From the NCBI RefSeq assembly GCF_036884655.1, contig NC_088327.1, forward strand, positions 11,046,501-11,110,500: 64,000 bases of DNA. The letters are read 5' to 3'. The notes beneath the pieces are model-generated. The model was not told where the DNA came from, ran no database searches, and saw nothing but the letters and a program-made list of their open reading frames with translations. The translations under genes and the position numbers were made by a program. Of this stretch, positions 11,046 through 22,393 are shown in pieces (position 1 is the stretch's first letter; the number at the start of each line of letters is the position of its first letter). Origin of the DNA: Musa acuminata AAA Group (lineage: Eukaryota; Streptophyta; Magnoliopsida; Zingiberales; Musaceae).

Positions 11046-11577
11046 TGTGGGAAAAAAATCTTGAGCCGTGGCCTTGGGGCCGACGCGACTCTGTTCGAGT
11101 CCGGACGATGGGGATCTCGCTGGGGTGTTCCTCGAGCCCGCCGAGATGGTTGGGTGCGTTGGTCCGATCGGGACGGGGTTGCCGTTTCCTCCGGGCAGGA
11201 ACTCCTCGCCTGCGCGTCCGGCGGGGACCTACGGCTTCGCACCTACACAAAGGTCGGGCCGGGAAGCTCGACCCGACCCCTCCGACGATCAAGTCAGATG
11301 ATGTGAAGAAGTCTTTTTTGTGTGTATATCTCTCTCTCTTTCCAGTTCAGAATGCGAGGGTATTTATAGGGAAGCTTACTATTTCTTGATGTGCATGCTT
11401 GTAGGGGGCAAGCTGATAACGTCTGACACTGGTGTTGACGTGGCGTGAAGAATCGAGCCACGTTAATATGCCTCGATCGACGTTCTGATCCGTTTGACCA
11501 GATATTATCATATCGATTGAGACATGAGGCATCATCTGACGTCAGCATAAGTCTTATCATGATTACTATCCTCATCA
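11046..11577 (-). repeat. LTR (5' LTR of the minus-strand element)
   Basis: 532 bp, paired with 8468-9020. On the minus strand it carries CCTATAAATACC (about 11357-11368), a good TATA box for element transcription toward gag. Confidence 0.85.
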
Positions 11578-14500
11578 CTATCGACGTACCACACGAAATT
11601 ATCCCCTCGGCAAAGCCGATGCCATCGCTTTCGGGTGCTTTCGTCGACGTCGAGTCCGGTCCACGTACGACCAGTAAGTCCTGGCGAGGCCTGCTGCACC
11701 ACAAGTCCAAACGCGCTCCGTAGCGGACACGCAATCCGGGCTTAGATATACGAGGAACTCAGTCAGACCTCCCTCCGCTCGCCCGCTGCTGCTGGAGATC
11801 GCCATCTGTCCACGGACAAGCGTCATCCATCGTCCAATGAGGTCGCGTCTTCTGCGATCGCTCCAGGATTCTCGTCACGACCATACAACTCGCTGAATCC
11901 GTGTTTCTGATGCAATCAGTCTTAGACTATTGTTATTATTTTGGTTCTATTTTATTTCCAGAGCGATGGTGTAATGAATAGAAAAGAAGCCTGATGGGTT
12001 AGGTCGATTCCATCCGCTACCCACAAAAAACCACGTGGCACCACCGACTGGTCCGTCCGGCTTTTAATTCCTGCATGCAGGCGACCTCTGTGGATCGTTC
12101 CAAATCCTTTTCTCCCAATTAATCCGTCGAAGCAACAGCACCAGCAGTGGTTAGTGGTCCGTCCACGTCGTCCCATCCATCCCATTGGTGCATCATGCCG
12201 TGTTGGCTGCTTGGCTAGCTAAATCAGGTGCACGCGAAAAGGACTGCTGAAATAAGTGCGGTTTGCTTGCCTACAGAGCTTGATTTAGCACTGGGACAGA
12301 ATCTGGAGATGGAGGTCATGTCGAAGCATCGTCCTTAATTTCCTGCTGACGCTCCATGATCTGATTAATGCGCCCGATACAATGACGTGGAGCCCCCACA
12401 CGCTAAGGAACAAGAGGTGGGTGGTGGCGATCGTCGTTGGCACGACATCGAATCGTTCACTCATTTAAGGGAGATGTGGACGTGACGATGTCGGGGTCAC
12501 GTGCCGACGTTACGATACACGTGAGAGGTCGTGAGCGGCGGGGGTGGTTGCGTGCGTTGGGTTAAGTCGCCGTGCGGAGGATTCGAGACCGCGGAGTCGA
12601 ATCCGAGCCGAAGGATGGCGAGTTTTAGCCGACGGAAGCCGGCTCCGCTTTCCCCGACACCACGGTCCACGCGTGTCAGCTCGATGTCACGTGGGAATCC
12701 AATGGTACAAAGACTTTTTTTTTTTTTATCTTGGCCTTTTTGTGCGGGGCCCATAAGAAAAAGAGGGAGAGGGGAATTGAGGTGGGACCCGCCCGAACCA
12801 ACTCGCGCGCCTGCTCCGGTACCGCGGCAGAAGGCAGGTTTGTTTGCTGGCTCCAACGCCGGCGTGGAATTAGCCAAACTCCAGGTCACGAGCTGCTGGC
12901 TACTGGTCTTGGGTAGGTTACGGTCAGATCCACACGAGGAGCACGCAAACGTCGTGAGAAGAGGCTGCGAAGAAATGGTTGGATAAGACGGGAGGGAGGG
13001 TATAATCTCGTGAACGGCACCCTCTGGAACACCAAAATGACGAACGATACCCACCGCTCGGCGGCTAAGCTCTATGGCTTCGTAAAAGTAATATCTACCG
13101 GTGATTCCTCCGACCCTGCAACACATGGCGAGATACGTTAAACAGATGGGGGGAAACTAAAGGTCGCCATCGGTCCACGTTCGTTTGGGTCGCGCCGGTT
13201 CACGTGACGAGAGGTGCGTCGCACGAGGAGGGCTTCGGGAACCACGAGGCCAGATTTATATGTATTTTTATTTTCTCCTTTTAATTCGATTCTTAATTAG
13301 ATGTATATTTCGAGATATATTTTGTATACATAACTTGGAGAAAAAAAGTCGCGTTATTTTAGGAGATAAAAACACAAGGAAAATAGTTGCGGATGGAATC
13401 CATTAAATAACCGGAGATTACGAGTTAGATTATTAGTACCAACATGATAAAAACTGTTGGGGAGTTTGTCCCACGCGGTACAGACACGTGGACCCCAAAC
13501 CCTACAAGAAGAAATTGATGAGGAGGTGCAGCCAGCTGTGAGCGATTTATGGGTGTTTGGTCCATCCTCTAATCTACCGCTCCCGTTTCTTTCGTTTGTG
13601 TCGATGAACACGATTCCTACTACCATGTACGGGTGCTGAAGGAGTGACGAGTGGTGCAGTCCGACGGTCCCTCCGATTTAGGTGGGTCTTAATGGAGTTT
13701 GGGTTGCAAACAACGGCTAGCTTCCATCCACACAGGTAATGGGTCCTACCGCTTGATTCGAAGCGGATCCGCTCGGCTCGACTCGACTGGTTTTCCAGCT
13801 CGACGGTGATGCATACGTACACCGTCGATGATGCTTCGCTATCATGAGTTCAAAAGCAACAGAAGATCTGCGTGACACGTGTCGCCCTCCGAAACCTTCT
13901 GCTCTGTTTTTTTCCGCCTTCATATTTAGGTCATTTTAAAGCTTATTGGAGTACTAATCTCGTGAGATACTTAAAGTACAAAAGACTCTCGACATTGACT
14001 CGTGGATCAAGTCGTGCTGACTCATTAGTCGTGACACATTTATTCACTAACAATTTTGAATCATGAAAATGTGGATCGAATCTCATACGAAGATAGTGAC
14101 TTTAAAAACTTAATAACACGTTTATTTGTATGAGTACTAATGTTGATATTGGATTAGCATTATCGTAAAATGATCGTTTGAGATATATGATACATCATAA
14201 TGTATAATCCAATTAACCATAGGTTTATTTTTTTGAGAAGAAATAAGATTTGATCATTTAACTAGTCATCTTTCTATTTTATTATTATTTTTATTATTTT
14301 AAGTAGCGTGAGATCTTATACTTTCTCTTATTTTATAAGACCGGGATAAGATACCTCGGAGATAAAAACGATGTTCGACCTCTTTCCTCTGTAGTATATA
14401 ATATTATTATAATACTTTTTTTATTAAATCAAAACATCAAATCATATTGGGTTTGGGTTCGATAATCTTTCGATTTAATATTATTTTTTAAATAAAAAAT

Positions 14501-15604
14501 TCTAATGGACGAGAAAGATATCATTATAAAAGCAAACGAAAATAATAAAAAATAATGAACTAAGCAAGAGAATTAAGATTGAAATTTGGGATGACCAAAA
14601 GAGACTACGAACCTTCCTCGACCATTCAAAATAGAACAAAGAATCTAATCTAATGCCTTTCGTATGTTATCGGGTTAGGTTTTCTACATGGAAAAAAAGA
14701 AACATAAAGCCAGCCGGAAAAGTCTCTCAATACCTACAACAAAACACGCCGTGCAAGTCCGGTTAGCTTCGTAGAAGCTATAACAAGTCCGCATCAGCTG
14801 TCGAGAATTAAGAGAAGTAAAGCATGAACGCGTGCGACATCATCTGAACAAGACTTTTGGGTTGAACTTGGGAGTCAAACCAATACGATGAATGGAATCT
14901 TGAGGTAATTTGTCGATTGAACACGCACACGATTCCCTCCTCATCTTCTGTTCACAATTTCTACATAGCTCTCGACTTGCTTGCCATCTTCCAAAAACTT
15001 CGCATCACGCACTTAGATATTATTGGAATAGATAAAGATCGTCAACCGACGACCACGAAACTGAGCTAAAGGATGAATCCATCAGTGCTACTTGTACTGT
15101 TCTACGTGCGATGCATGTACAATGTGTGTCGAATACCTACTTCCTATTCTCACACTCGCTAATTTTGTTTTAGCTGATGATTTAGATTATGTTAATCTAT
15201 CTAATTAGATGAGATATAGTTTATATATAATCAAATTTTAATTATTATTATCGATTAATAAAAAATGGTTTCTTAAGAGATAATAATAGGACAAAAATTC
15301 AATAGAAAAAAATTATATGAAAAGAAGAAAACATGCGTCTAATTCTCTTTTTAGATCGGTATTGCTGTATAACTTTTTGATCGGACGAGAGTATACTTAC
15401 AGATTAGATAAAAAATTTCTAAATGATATCGAATGATAGATACATCTAAAATTTTGATCTATGATTATTTAATTTTAAATTTTGTTATTAAATTTTTTAT
15501 ATAATAATAAATCATCTTCCATCCTTCCATAGCACAAACCCTAAAGTTTCACGAGCATCTACGCACCAAACCATCATTAAATCCACGCGATGCACGCCAT
15601 CTTC

Positions 15605-15682
<78 letters not shown>

Positions 15683-16120
15683 GTAGAGTCTTGCCATCTA
15701 ACCATAAACCTTTGGATTCAAGTAGGCGTGAGAATATAAACATGTTAAGTAGATGACAGTGGCACAAAACTGTGCGTCCCATCGGGTTGTTCTTTCCTCA
15801 CGCCGCCGTCTTGGATAGCACCGCACCGCAAGTAATACGGATCGTTGGGCTGCAAGAATATTGGGCCGTGTTAGATTAGTCTCACGGGTTGGCCTTTCCC
15901 GGACCAACTGCACCGCCGAGGGTGTAATGCCAACGGCCGATGGAGAATCCGCTGAGAAAGCTCGATAACCGGCAACAGCAGCAGCAGATCCATCAACATA
16001 TTTCTCACAACGCAGGAGGACAACATACACAGCCAACCGAAGAAGAATGCATTCATTTCTGAGTATCAAATTCTACGTTGTGTGCGGAGGAAGAAACACA
16101 TAAACCGGAAAGAAAATGCC
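11578..16120. other. Intergenic, no gene recognised
   Basis: The GC-rich part (11.6-13.8 kb) has several overlapping open frames on both strands (for example 12497-13126), but none shows a known domain or a plausible gene structure. From 13.9 to 15.6 kb the DNA is AT-rich and featureless. It also holds the TAA microsatellite at 15605-15682. Confidence 0.5.
15605..15682. repeat. (TAA)n microsatellite
   Basis: About 25 perfect TAA/ATT units. Frames through it give homopolymers of Leu or Ile and are not proteins. Confidence 0.97.
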
Positions 16121-16564
16121 CTATTGTCGGGCTGCATTGGGGACTTCGTGGATGCGCCGGAGCTCCCAGATGTCATGGTCTTCCTCCTCCCACAGGACGA
16201 GGCTCCCAGCCTCTCCGCCTCCCCTGTCCTCGCACCGGAGGAAGTCCTCGTCCGCGAAGGGGAACCAACCCGAGAGCTTCTCCTCGTCCACGCCCCACCA
16301 CAACCACCACCACCAGCACCCGGACACGCCACCCAACTCCGCCTCCCCATCCCACTCCACGGTTCCGTCCTCCTTCGTCGAGGAAGGAGAAGACTCCGCC
16401 GCGGCGTGAGCCAGACTTTCGTCTTTTCCCGGACTCTCCCGTGTCTTCTCCGTCGATTCTGCGTCCTCCCTCGCCTTCGTGCCCTCCCACTCCTTCGCCC
16501 GCCGCTGGGCTTTGCCGGGAACCTCCGAGAGGACCTCGTGATCTGGCGCGCTCTTTCGTTTCAT
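16121..16564 (-). CDS. Small plant protein of unknown function with W-rich core
   Basis: Single exon, stop TAG at 16121-16123. The frame is open further upstream, with possible ATGs at 16564 (MKRKSAPDHEV, 147 aa), 16615 and 16675. I prefer 16564 because a TATATATATGG sequence at about 16619-16629 would place transcription start near 16590. The N-terminal half is charged (K, E, R, S); the C-terminal half carries the distinctive block CWWWWLWWGVDEEKLSGWFP then ADEDFL, and a tail with EEEDHDIWELRRIHEVP. The tryptophan cluster and W/E-rich tail look conserved rather than random, but I cannot name the family. The opposite-strand frames across the same bases are Pro/Arg shadows. Confidence 0.6.
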   Translation of the reverse strand: MKRKSAPDHEVLSEVPGKAQRRAKEWEGTKAREDAESTEKTRESPGKDESLAHAAAESSPSSTKEDGTVEWDGEAELGGVSGCWWWWLWWGVDEEKLSGWFPFADEDFLRCEDRGGGEAGSLVLWEEEDHDIWELRRIHEVPNAARQ

Positions 16565-16618
16565 CTCCGCTTCTATTCCTGTGTTTTCTGCGAGTGGAGA
16601 AACAGAGGCAGTCATACC

Positions 16619-16626
<8 letters not shown>

Positions 16627-16650
<24 letters not shown>
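16627..16650. repeat. (GA)n microsatellite next to TATA repeat
   Basis: A GA run abuts tatatata immediately upstream of the unknown W-rich protein gene. It may form part of its core promoter or leader. Confidence 0.8.
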
Positions 16651-16675
16651 GGGGGAAACAGAGCGATGCCTGCAT

Positions 16676-18633
16676 AATTTAATTGTATTAGGAAACTATT
16701 TAAGAATAACTCCACAAATATGTATATGTTTAATTAACGTATAATCGCTATATATTAAGTCTCGCCATTTGGATTTAGATTTATCTAATTAAAATTTCGA
16801 CACAAATTATTGTGGATTTTTGGTACATTGATAAATCTATTAGATCCTATCACTTATTATGGGTCGAATCTGATACGATTTATGAGGTTCACTGGGGAAA
16901 TATGAGGTGCAGAGAAGAGGATGTCAGCCGCATCGCTCTCGCAGCGAGAGTTGTCGCTGCCACATGGCATGGGTTGCGTGGAATTTCCTGTCACGTCACC
17001 TCTCGTTAATGCATGCAATGTCCGAACACACGTTTTCTTTTGTGCCTTGAGAGAGTAGAGAACCAGTTCGCGACATGGGATGGAGTTGCAAGGAACGGAA
17101 GAGGACGCGGTACCGGCGGTGGGTAAGCAGTTTCCTTTCGTTGGACCTCACCGCCGTACGTGATGTCGAAGCTTCCGGTTGTTTATTATTGGCCGAGGAA
17201 AGCTCCAACCGGTCTTCTACGCCACGATTGACGCATGGCATCGGCACCCTTCGCTCGTCCGCTTCCCACTTTCTTCTTGCCCAAGGAGGTTCCCATCGGT
17301 CGGCTACGCCACGATTGACGCATGGCGTCGCCCCTCAGTGCTCGTCCCCTTCACAACCCAAGAAATTGTTTCAGTAAAGCTACAGATTTGAGACGCGGAA
17401 ATATTAAACCTTTGTTCACACATGAAATTTCTTGGAGCTCTAAGAATAGAAATTTCTTGGTCGATACAAGATTTTGATTCTTTTATTCGTCGACCGATGT
17501 AGAGTTGAACGTACCCATCAATTATGACAGTCATCCATGCTCCTTGATATTCATGTATCTGTATTCACGTATTATATTTTTATTCTTTAAATTTTTTTTA
17601 TTTATTTAAATATAAAATTAGAGAGACTATAATAAATAATTATGAGAGTCATTCTCATCAAAATAATATTCTAAAAAATATAAAATATATATTTTATAAA
17701 ATATCTAATTTAATTAACTATGATCATATAATCCAACACTAATTCATTAATCTATCGCCAACAACCATTTTCTTATCGAGAAGCTTTTTCTAAAGGAATA
17801 GCGTTTCAAGTCGTTATCAGGCACCTGCACATTGACTCAGCTTCCGGGGGTACGTCTCCGAAAATAATTCCATGATTGCAATCATATCTTATCCTACCGC
17901 TAGTTTGATGGCACGAGATAAGAACTGCGCGCACGTCTCCAACGAGCGATTAATCGCACGGGACCCGCCACCAATGTGTGGGACCCCATCCTGTCATGCT
18001 TGCTTAAGATGAGGAGGGGAAAGGAAAACGCGGCTTCACGTCCGGCCACAAGCCGAGCACGAGATGTCGGCAAAAGAAACCACACCCACGAATTGGGTTT
18101 GCTTGTAGATTGAAGCGGATGATGGGAGACGTGTGACATCGTAATGTTCCCACCCACCGAGTGGTCCGCGTGAAATGGCTACAGAACCCTTAACATGTGC
18201 ACTCGATTGCAAACAATGATGAGACGTCTGACATTATATTGTTCCCACCGAGTGATCCGCGTGATACCATATTATATATACATTATATATATATTTCCAT
18301 TCATATATGAATTTGGGAATATTTCAATCATGAATTTAAATTAAACGGATTAGGATTATCCTTTTAGGATTTGAACCAAACCTGATATAAATATATTCAA
18401 TCATAATTATCCTCTTAGTTGAGATATTTTTCTTCCTCTCACACGTATAAATAATTCAAACAATGAGATAGTTTCACGTAGATTTCGCTAATTTTTTTTG
18501 CTAAAAGAAAGATTATGTTCAACCTCACACAGCCACACAGGGGGGGGATGGGAGAAAAAGAAACGAAGGAAGAAGAAGCAGAGGTGCATTAGGAGATAGA
18601 AGTAAACACGAGTTAGATCGACATAAACTCGAC
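16676..18633. other. Intergenic between two minus-strand genes
   Basis: It contains a short imperfect direct repeat built on acgccacgattgacgcatgg (about 17219 and 17306). A second imperfect repeat is built on gttcccacc(cacc)gagtg-tccgcgtga (about 18145 and 18241). The remainder is AT-rich and shows no gene. Confidence 0.5.
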
Positions 18634-21600
18634 TCATTCATTGATCCCCATTTTCCAAGTCATGGAGAACGTCTTCCCCAGAGGCAGCGATAGCCCTCCG
18701 ACCTCCACAATCATGCTGGTTCTCTTACTCCCACCCTCCAGCTTCGCTTGATGCATCACTGCATGAGACTCGGTAAACTGAGCACCGGCAGCATCAGCCC
18801 AAGGCTCACCATCCACCTCCACCACGAGCCCCTGTCCGTTCCCCTGCAGTCCCAACACACACACCTTCTCGATCAGCAGTCCCTTCTCCAAGCTGAAGGC
18901 TCCCATTTCCACTTCCGACCACACCTTCACCGTGCTCCCGCTAACAGTGGCGTAGAACTCGATGTAGGAAGCCTCTCCTTCCGCAAGCTTCATCTCGGGC
19001 CGCTCGTCGTCGTCCACATACACGCTCCCTTTTGCGTCTCCTTGGGTGGTTCCGAAGGGGAAGGCAACGACCAGAGTAAACGGCGTCGTTCTTGCCTCCT
19101 TCGAGTTGGTTCCCCCTCTCTGCAACGGAAGTATAGTGTTCTGGTACACATGCGCGTTGACCGCGTTCAGAGGAGCATCGAGTGTTACGAAGCGATCGTC
19201 CTGCGACACCACAGCCTTGGTCATGTCGAACAAACTGTACCAGGTCCCGGGAGGAAACATTGCTTTCACGGATGTCGCGGCCTTCTTCAAGACCGGAGAT
19301 ACCATGACGCTGGCCCCCAGCAAGAACTGAGTACTGAGGCCGTAGCTCGACGTGAAATTGGGGAACGAGAAGAAGACGGGCCTCGCCATCGGCGCACCGG
19401 TGGTGTGAGCTTCGTAGTTCAGCGTGTACAGATACGGAAGCAGCTTGTACCTCAAGCCCAAAGTGTTTCTTGCCGACTCTGCCACCGACTCCCACTGGTA
19501 CAGCTCTTGCCTCGGTGAAGCAAAGTTGGCGTGGTCTCTGGAGAAGGGATAGAACGCACCCAGCTCGATCCAGCGGTTGCAGAGCTCCTCCGTCGGCGCC
19601 GGATAGAACCCGCAGATATCCGATCCGACCATGGGCATGCCGAAGAGCCCAAAGTTCAACATGGTGGAAATGGAGTAGCGAAGGTCGTCCCATGTGCCCT
19701 TGTTGTCACCCGTCCAGTGCGCAGCGTACGCTCCCGAACCCACAAAAGTGGAGCGGGAAAGAATGAAGGGGCGTTTGCCCTGAAGGCCTTGGAGGGCCTT
19801 GTGCGTAGCAATGGCTTGGGAGAAGCCATACAAACTATGTGCGTTGTACTCCAGAATTCCATTGTAGTGCGTGGCGCTCGTGGCTATCGTTTTGAAGCCC
19901 AACGGAGCTCGAGACCCTGAAGCGTTGATCTTGTAAGGCGGGTCGTCCCATCTGGTATCTGTCAGGTTCTTGCAATCCAAGCAGCAAACCCATGGGGTGG
20001 TGGATCCAGGTATCGGGCACGAATGGTTGGTCGGGAGCTCACATTTCCCGGTGCAGAAGTTGGAAGCCTCGTTCATGTCGATCCAGAGGCCGTCCACCGG
20101 CACCATCTCGTGGAACCGGGCAATCTCATCGATCCACCACGAGACGCCGTCGGGGTTCAGGTAGTCGGGGAAGTAGACGGGTCCGGGCCACACTTGAGCC
20201 AAGTACGGCTTGCCTTCGTATTTGATGAACACATTTTTGGCCATTCCTCTCTGAAAGACACCGTAGCTGGAGTTGACGGCGATGCCGGGATCGATGAGGA
20301 CGATGTACTTCATGCCCCGCGAGTGGATTCTGTCGAGGAACTCGAGGAGCTTCGGCCGGGGGTAGTTGACGGGGTCGAGCGTGAAGTCCTTGGCTGCATC
20401 CATGTGATCGTCGTCGTTCCAGATCACATCCAGGGGTATTTGGGCGTTTCTGTAACCCTCCACGACTCCTTCCACCACGGACAGGTTTTGATAGCCCCAT
20501 CTACATTGGTGAAAGCCTGTGTGGAAACAAAGGAAGCTTTGAGAGCTGAGACAAAACAGAACTATACCAAAGATACGTCGTATCCGCTTTTAGTTCGAGT
20601 GGAGATATAAGTGCCGGCGACAGATCATATGCAACGCCAACCTAAATCCCTTCTGCATCAAGGGATTATATATGCTTATCGATCGTAAGAACAAATATGA
20701 TGGTTTACCTAAAGCCCAGTATGGCATCGGAGCAGGACGACCGATCAGCGTAGTGTACTGATCCACGACCGCCAGAGGCGACGGCCCGGAGAAGAAGAAG
20801 AAGTCGAGCACGCCTCCGATGACCTTGTAGGTGAGAGAACTCCCTGTATAGAAGACATCCATCCCATTGCTGTTGAGCAACAGGACTGCGTGAGCGGTGG
20901 CTTCTCCTCCCTCGTTCCTCAAGTCCATGTACACCGGGTGAGACCCATAGAGGTCGGTATTGAGATTGATGGCCGAGATGTCGGTGGTGTAGAGAGTGTA
21001 CGGGTCATTAGGGCGGAGCCGTATCCCACCGGGTTGCGTGTTCTCCCCCAGCCCGTACAGTGCAGCTGTCTTGGGCAGATGAGTGGAGATTTCGAGATAC
21101 TGGTCCTTGAAGACCATGGTGCCGTAACTCGAATCGAACAGCGTCTGCCCATTGGATTTCCTCCTCACCGCGAACGTGAACGGATCGGAGGTGAAGCTGA
21201 AGATGAGATCGCCCCCTGCGTACTCCGACGCCGTGAAGGGAGAATACGAAGCTTTCGCCCCCGGTGGCGGGGGCTGATCTCTCGGGAGCAAGTCGTAGGG
21301 GACTTCCCATCTTTGTTCTTCCGCATCAGTGATATGAACCCTCAATCGATCCTGGGTTTCGTGCCTACAAACGATTAACAATTGCTGTAAAGATCCGCCA
21401 TAGATTTCTATATAAGACCATCATAAAAGAATTCCTATACAACACACCTTCTACTATAAACAATTAAGATTTGCTCTCAAAGATCATCTCCTAGAATTAA
21501 GAACATGCTTTGAGGATGTATCGGCGAACATCTTCCTAAAAAATGAAGACAAAAAAGAAAAACGACACCCACAGTGCCTTCTTCTCCCTGAATCTTAGAT

Positions 21601-22393
21601 GCATAAATGTATGCCCCTAGAGAGACTCAGCTAAGCAACAAGAACACCACAACACCATCCTCGTGTGATCAAAATCTGAGAAACAGTACAATCATACCCA
21701 GAATATTGAGAGTAGAAAACTGGTCCAAGAAATCTTCATAAAAAGAAACCCATTTGATGTTCGACAAAAGGCATCAAGTCACTTGAGAAACGAGCAGAAC
21801 ATGATTTGCTCATAGATGTATGCTGGTAGAGGCGAAAGAAAGCAGAAGATGATATGCTTTCTACAACACCTCAGTGATAAACCACTTGAAGGTGTACTTC
21901 CCCGACAAATTTTGTCAGCATTACGAGCAACTCATGACCTTTCAACAGAGTTGCGCAAAGGAACACAGCAAAGGGGAAAGAAAGAGATGGAAATGCAGCA
22001 GAGGTTAAAGATCTATGGTCTAAAAGGTCATTAAATATATTATCTATACACTGATAAACCATCTTGTTGTTTCCGTGATGTCTTGTCTAAAAGGAAATTA
22101 TAAGTATACTTGTATTTGTTCCCTTACTTCACAAAAAGCCTGAGATGGGGGATATCGGGGCCATAAGTGGAGGTGCTCTGCTTCACTTGGAGATACCCTA
22201 TCAATCCACCTCCGTTTGTGCTCTCCTCGATGGAAACCAATCGATAGCCAAAACCAACCTTCGGAGGCTTGGCTGCAGCACTGAAATGAAGAGCAAAGAG
22301 AGTGGTAACACAGCAGAGAGCAAGGTGCAGAAGAGAAGGGGAGGAGGAGGAAGAGGATGACATCCTTCTTCTCCACCCAGAGCTTCTCCACAT
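18634..22393 (-). CDS. XYL1: GH31 alpha-xylosidase (XYL1-like), apoplastic
   Basis: Three exons: 22128-22393, 20709-21364 and 18634-20516, which sum to 934 aa, near the usual length of plant XYL1. Introns are 763 and 192 bp, both GT-AG. The N-terminus has a signal peptide ([20 protein letters not shown]), so the enzyme should be secreted. The opening block [10 protein letters not shown]...GYLQVKQ...LRLFVKHET with [18 protein letters not shown] is typical of plant alpha-xylosidases, which remove unsubstituted xylose from xyloglucan oligosaccharides in the wall. The GH31 nucleophile lies in [13 protein letters not shown] (Asp near residue 454) and the acid/base in [11 protein letters not shown] (Asp near 578). 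HWTGDN and [16 protein letters not shown] are intact. A second ATG at 22363 is an alternative start. A weak TATA (CTATATC, minus strand, about 22484-22490) lies about 90 bp upstream. A plain alpha-glucosidase paralogue is the main alternative. Confidence 0.93.

Larger units (their letters stand above)
8468..11577 (-). mobile_element. Gag-only Ty3/gypsy-type LTR element (TR-GAG / deletion derivative)
   Basis: Two direct repeats (8468-9020 and 11046-11577) both begin tgtggga and end ctcatca, so each is bounded by TG...CA. They flank 2,025 bp of internal DNA. On the minus strand the order is 5' LTR (right), primer-binding region, gag, GC-rich minisatellite, polypurine tract, 3' LTR (left). No protease, reverse transcriptase, RNase H or integrase is present, so it would depend on a partner for mobility. 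The 5-bp flanks (ccatt left, ctatc right) do not match, so no target-site duplication is visible; recombination or decay could explain that. The LTRs differ by many substitutions and small indels, which indicates an old insertion. Confidence 0.85.

Noticed and set aside
8468..11577. Direct repeats and regular spacing considered as a CRISPR-like or prophage structure
   Set aside because: The repeats are LTRs and a minisatellite in a plant genome; no cas genes, no uniform spacers.
12497..13126. 209-codon minus-strand frame
   Set aside because: No recognisable domain, overlapping frames on the other strand, GC-driven openness; not enough to call a gene.
15512..15782. Poly-Leu and poly-Ile frames
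   Set aside because: Translation of the TAA microsatellite.
16078..16677. 199-codon Pro/Arg-rich plus-strand frame
   Set aside because: Shadow of the minus-strand W-rich protein; low complexity.
18748..19518. 256-codon plus-strand frame
   Set aside because: Antisense shadow of the alpha-xylosidase third exon, which has clear GH31 motifs.
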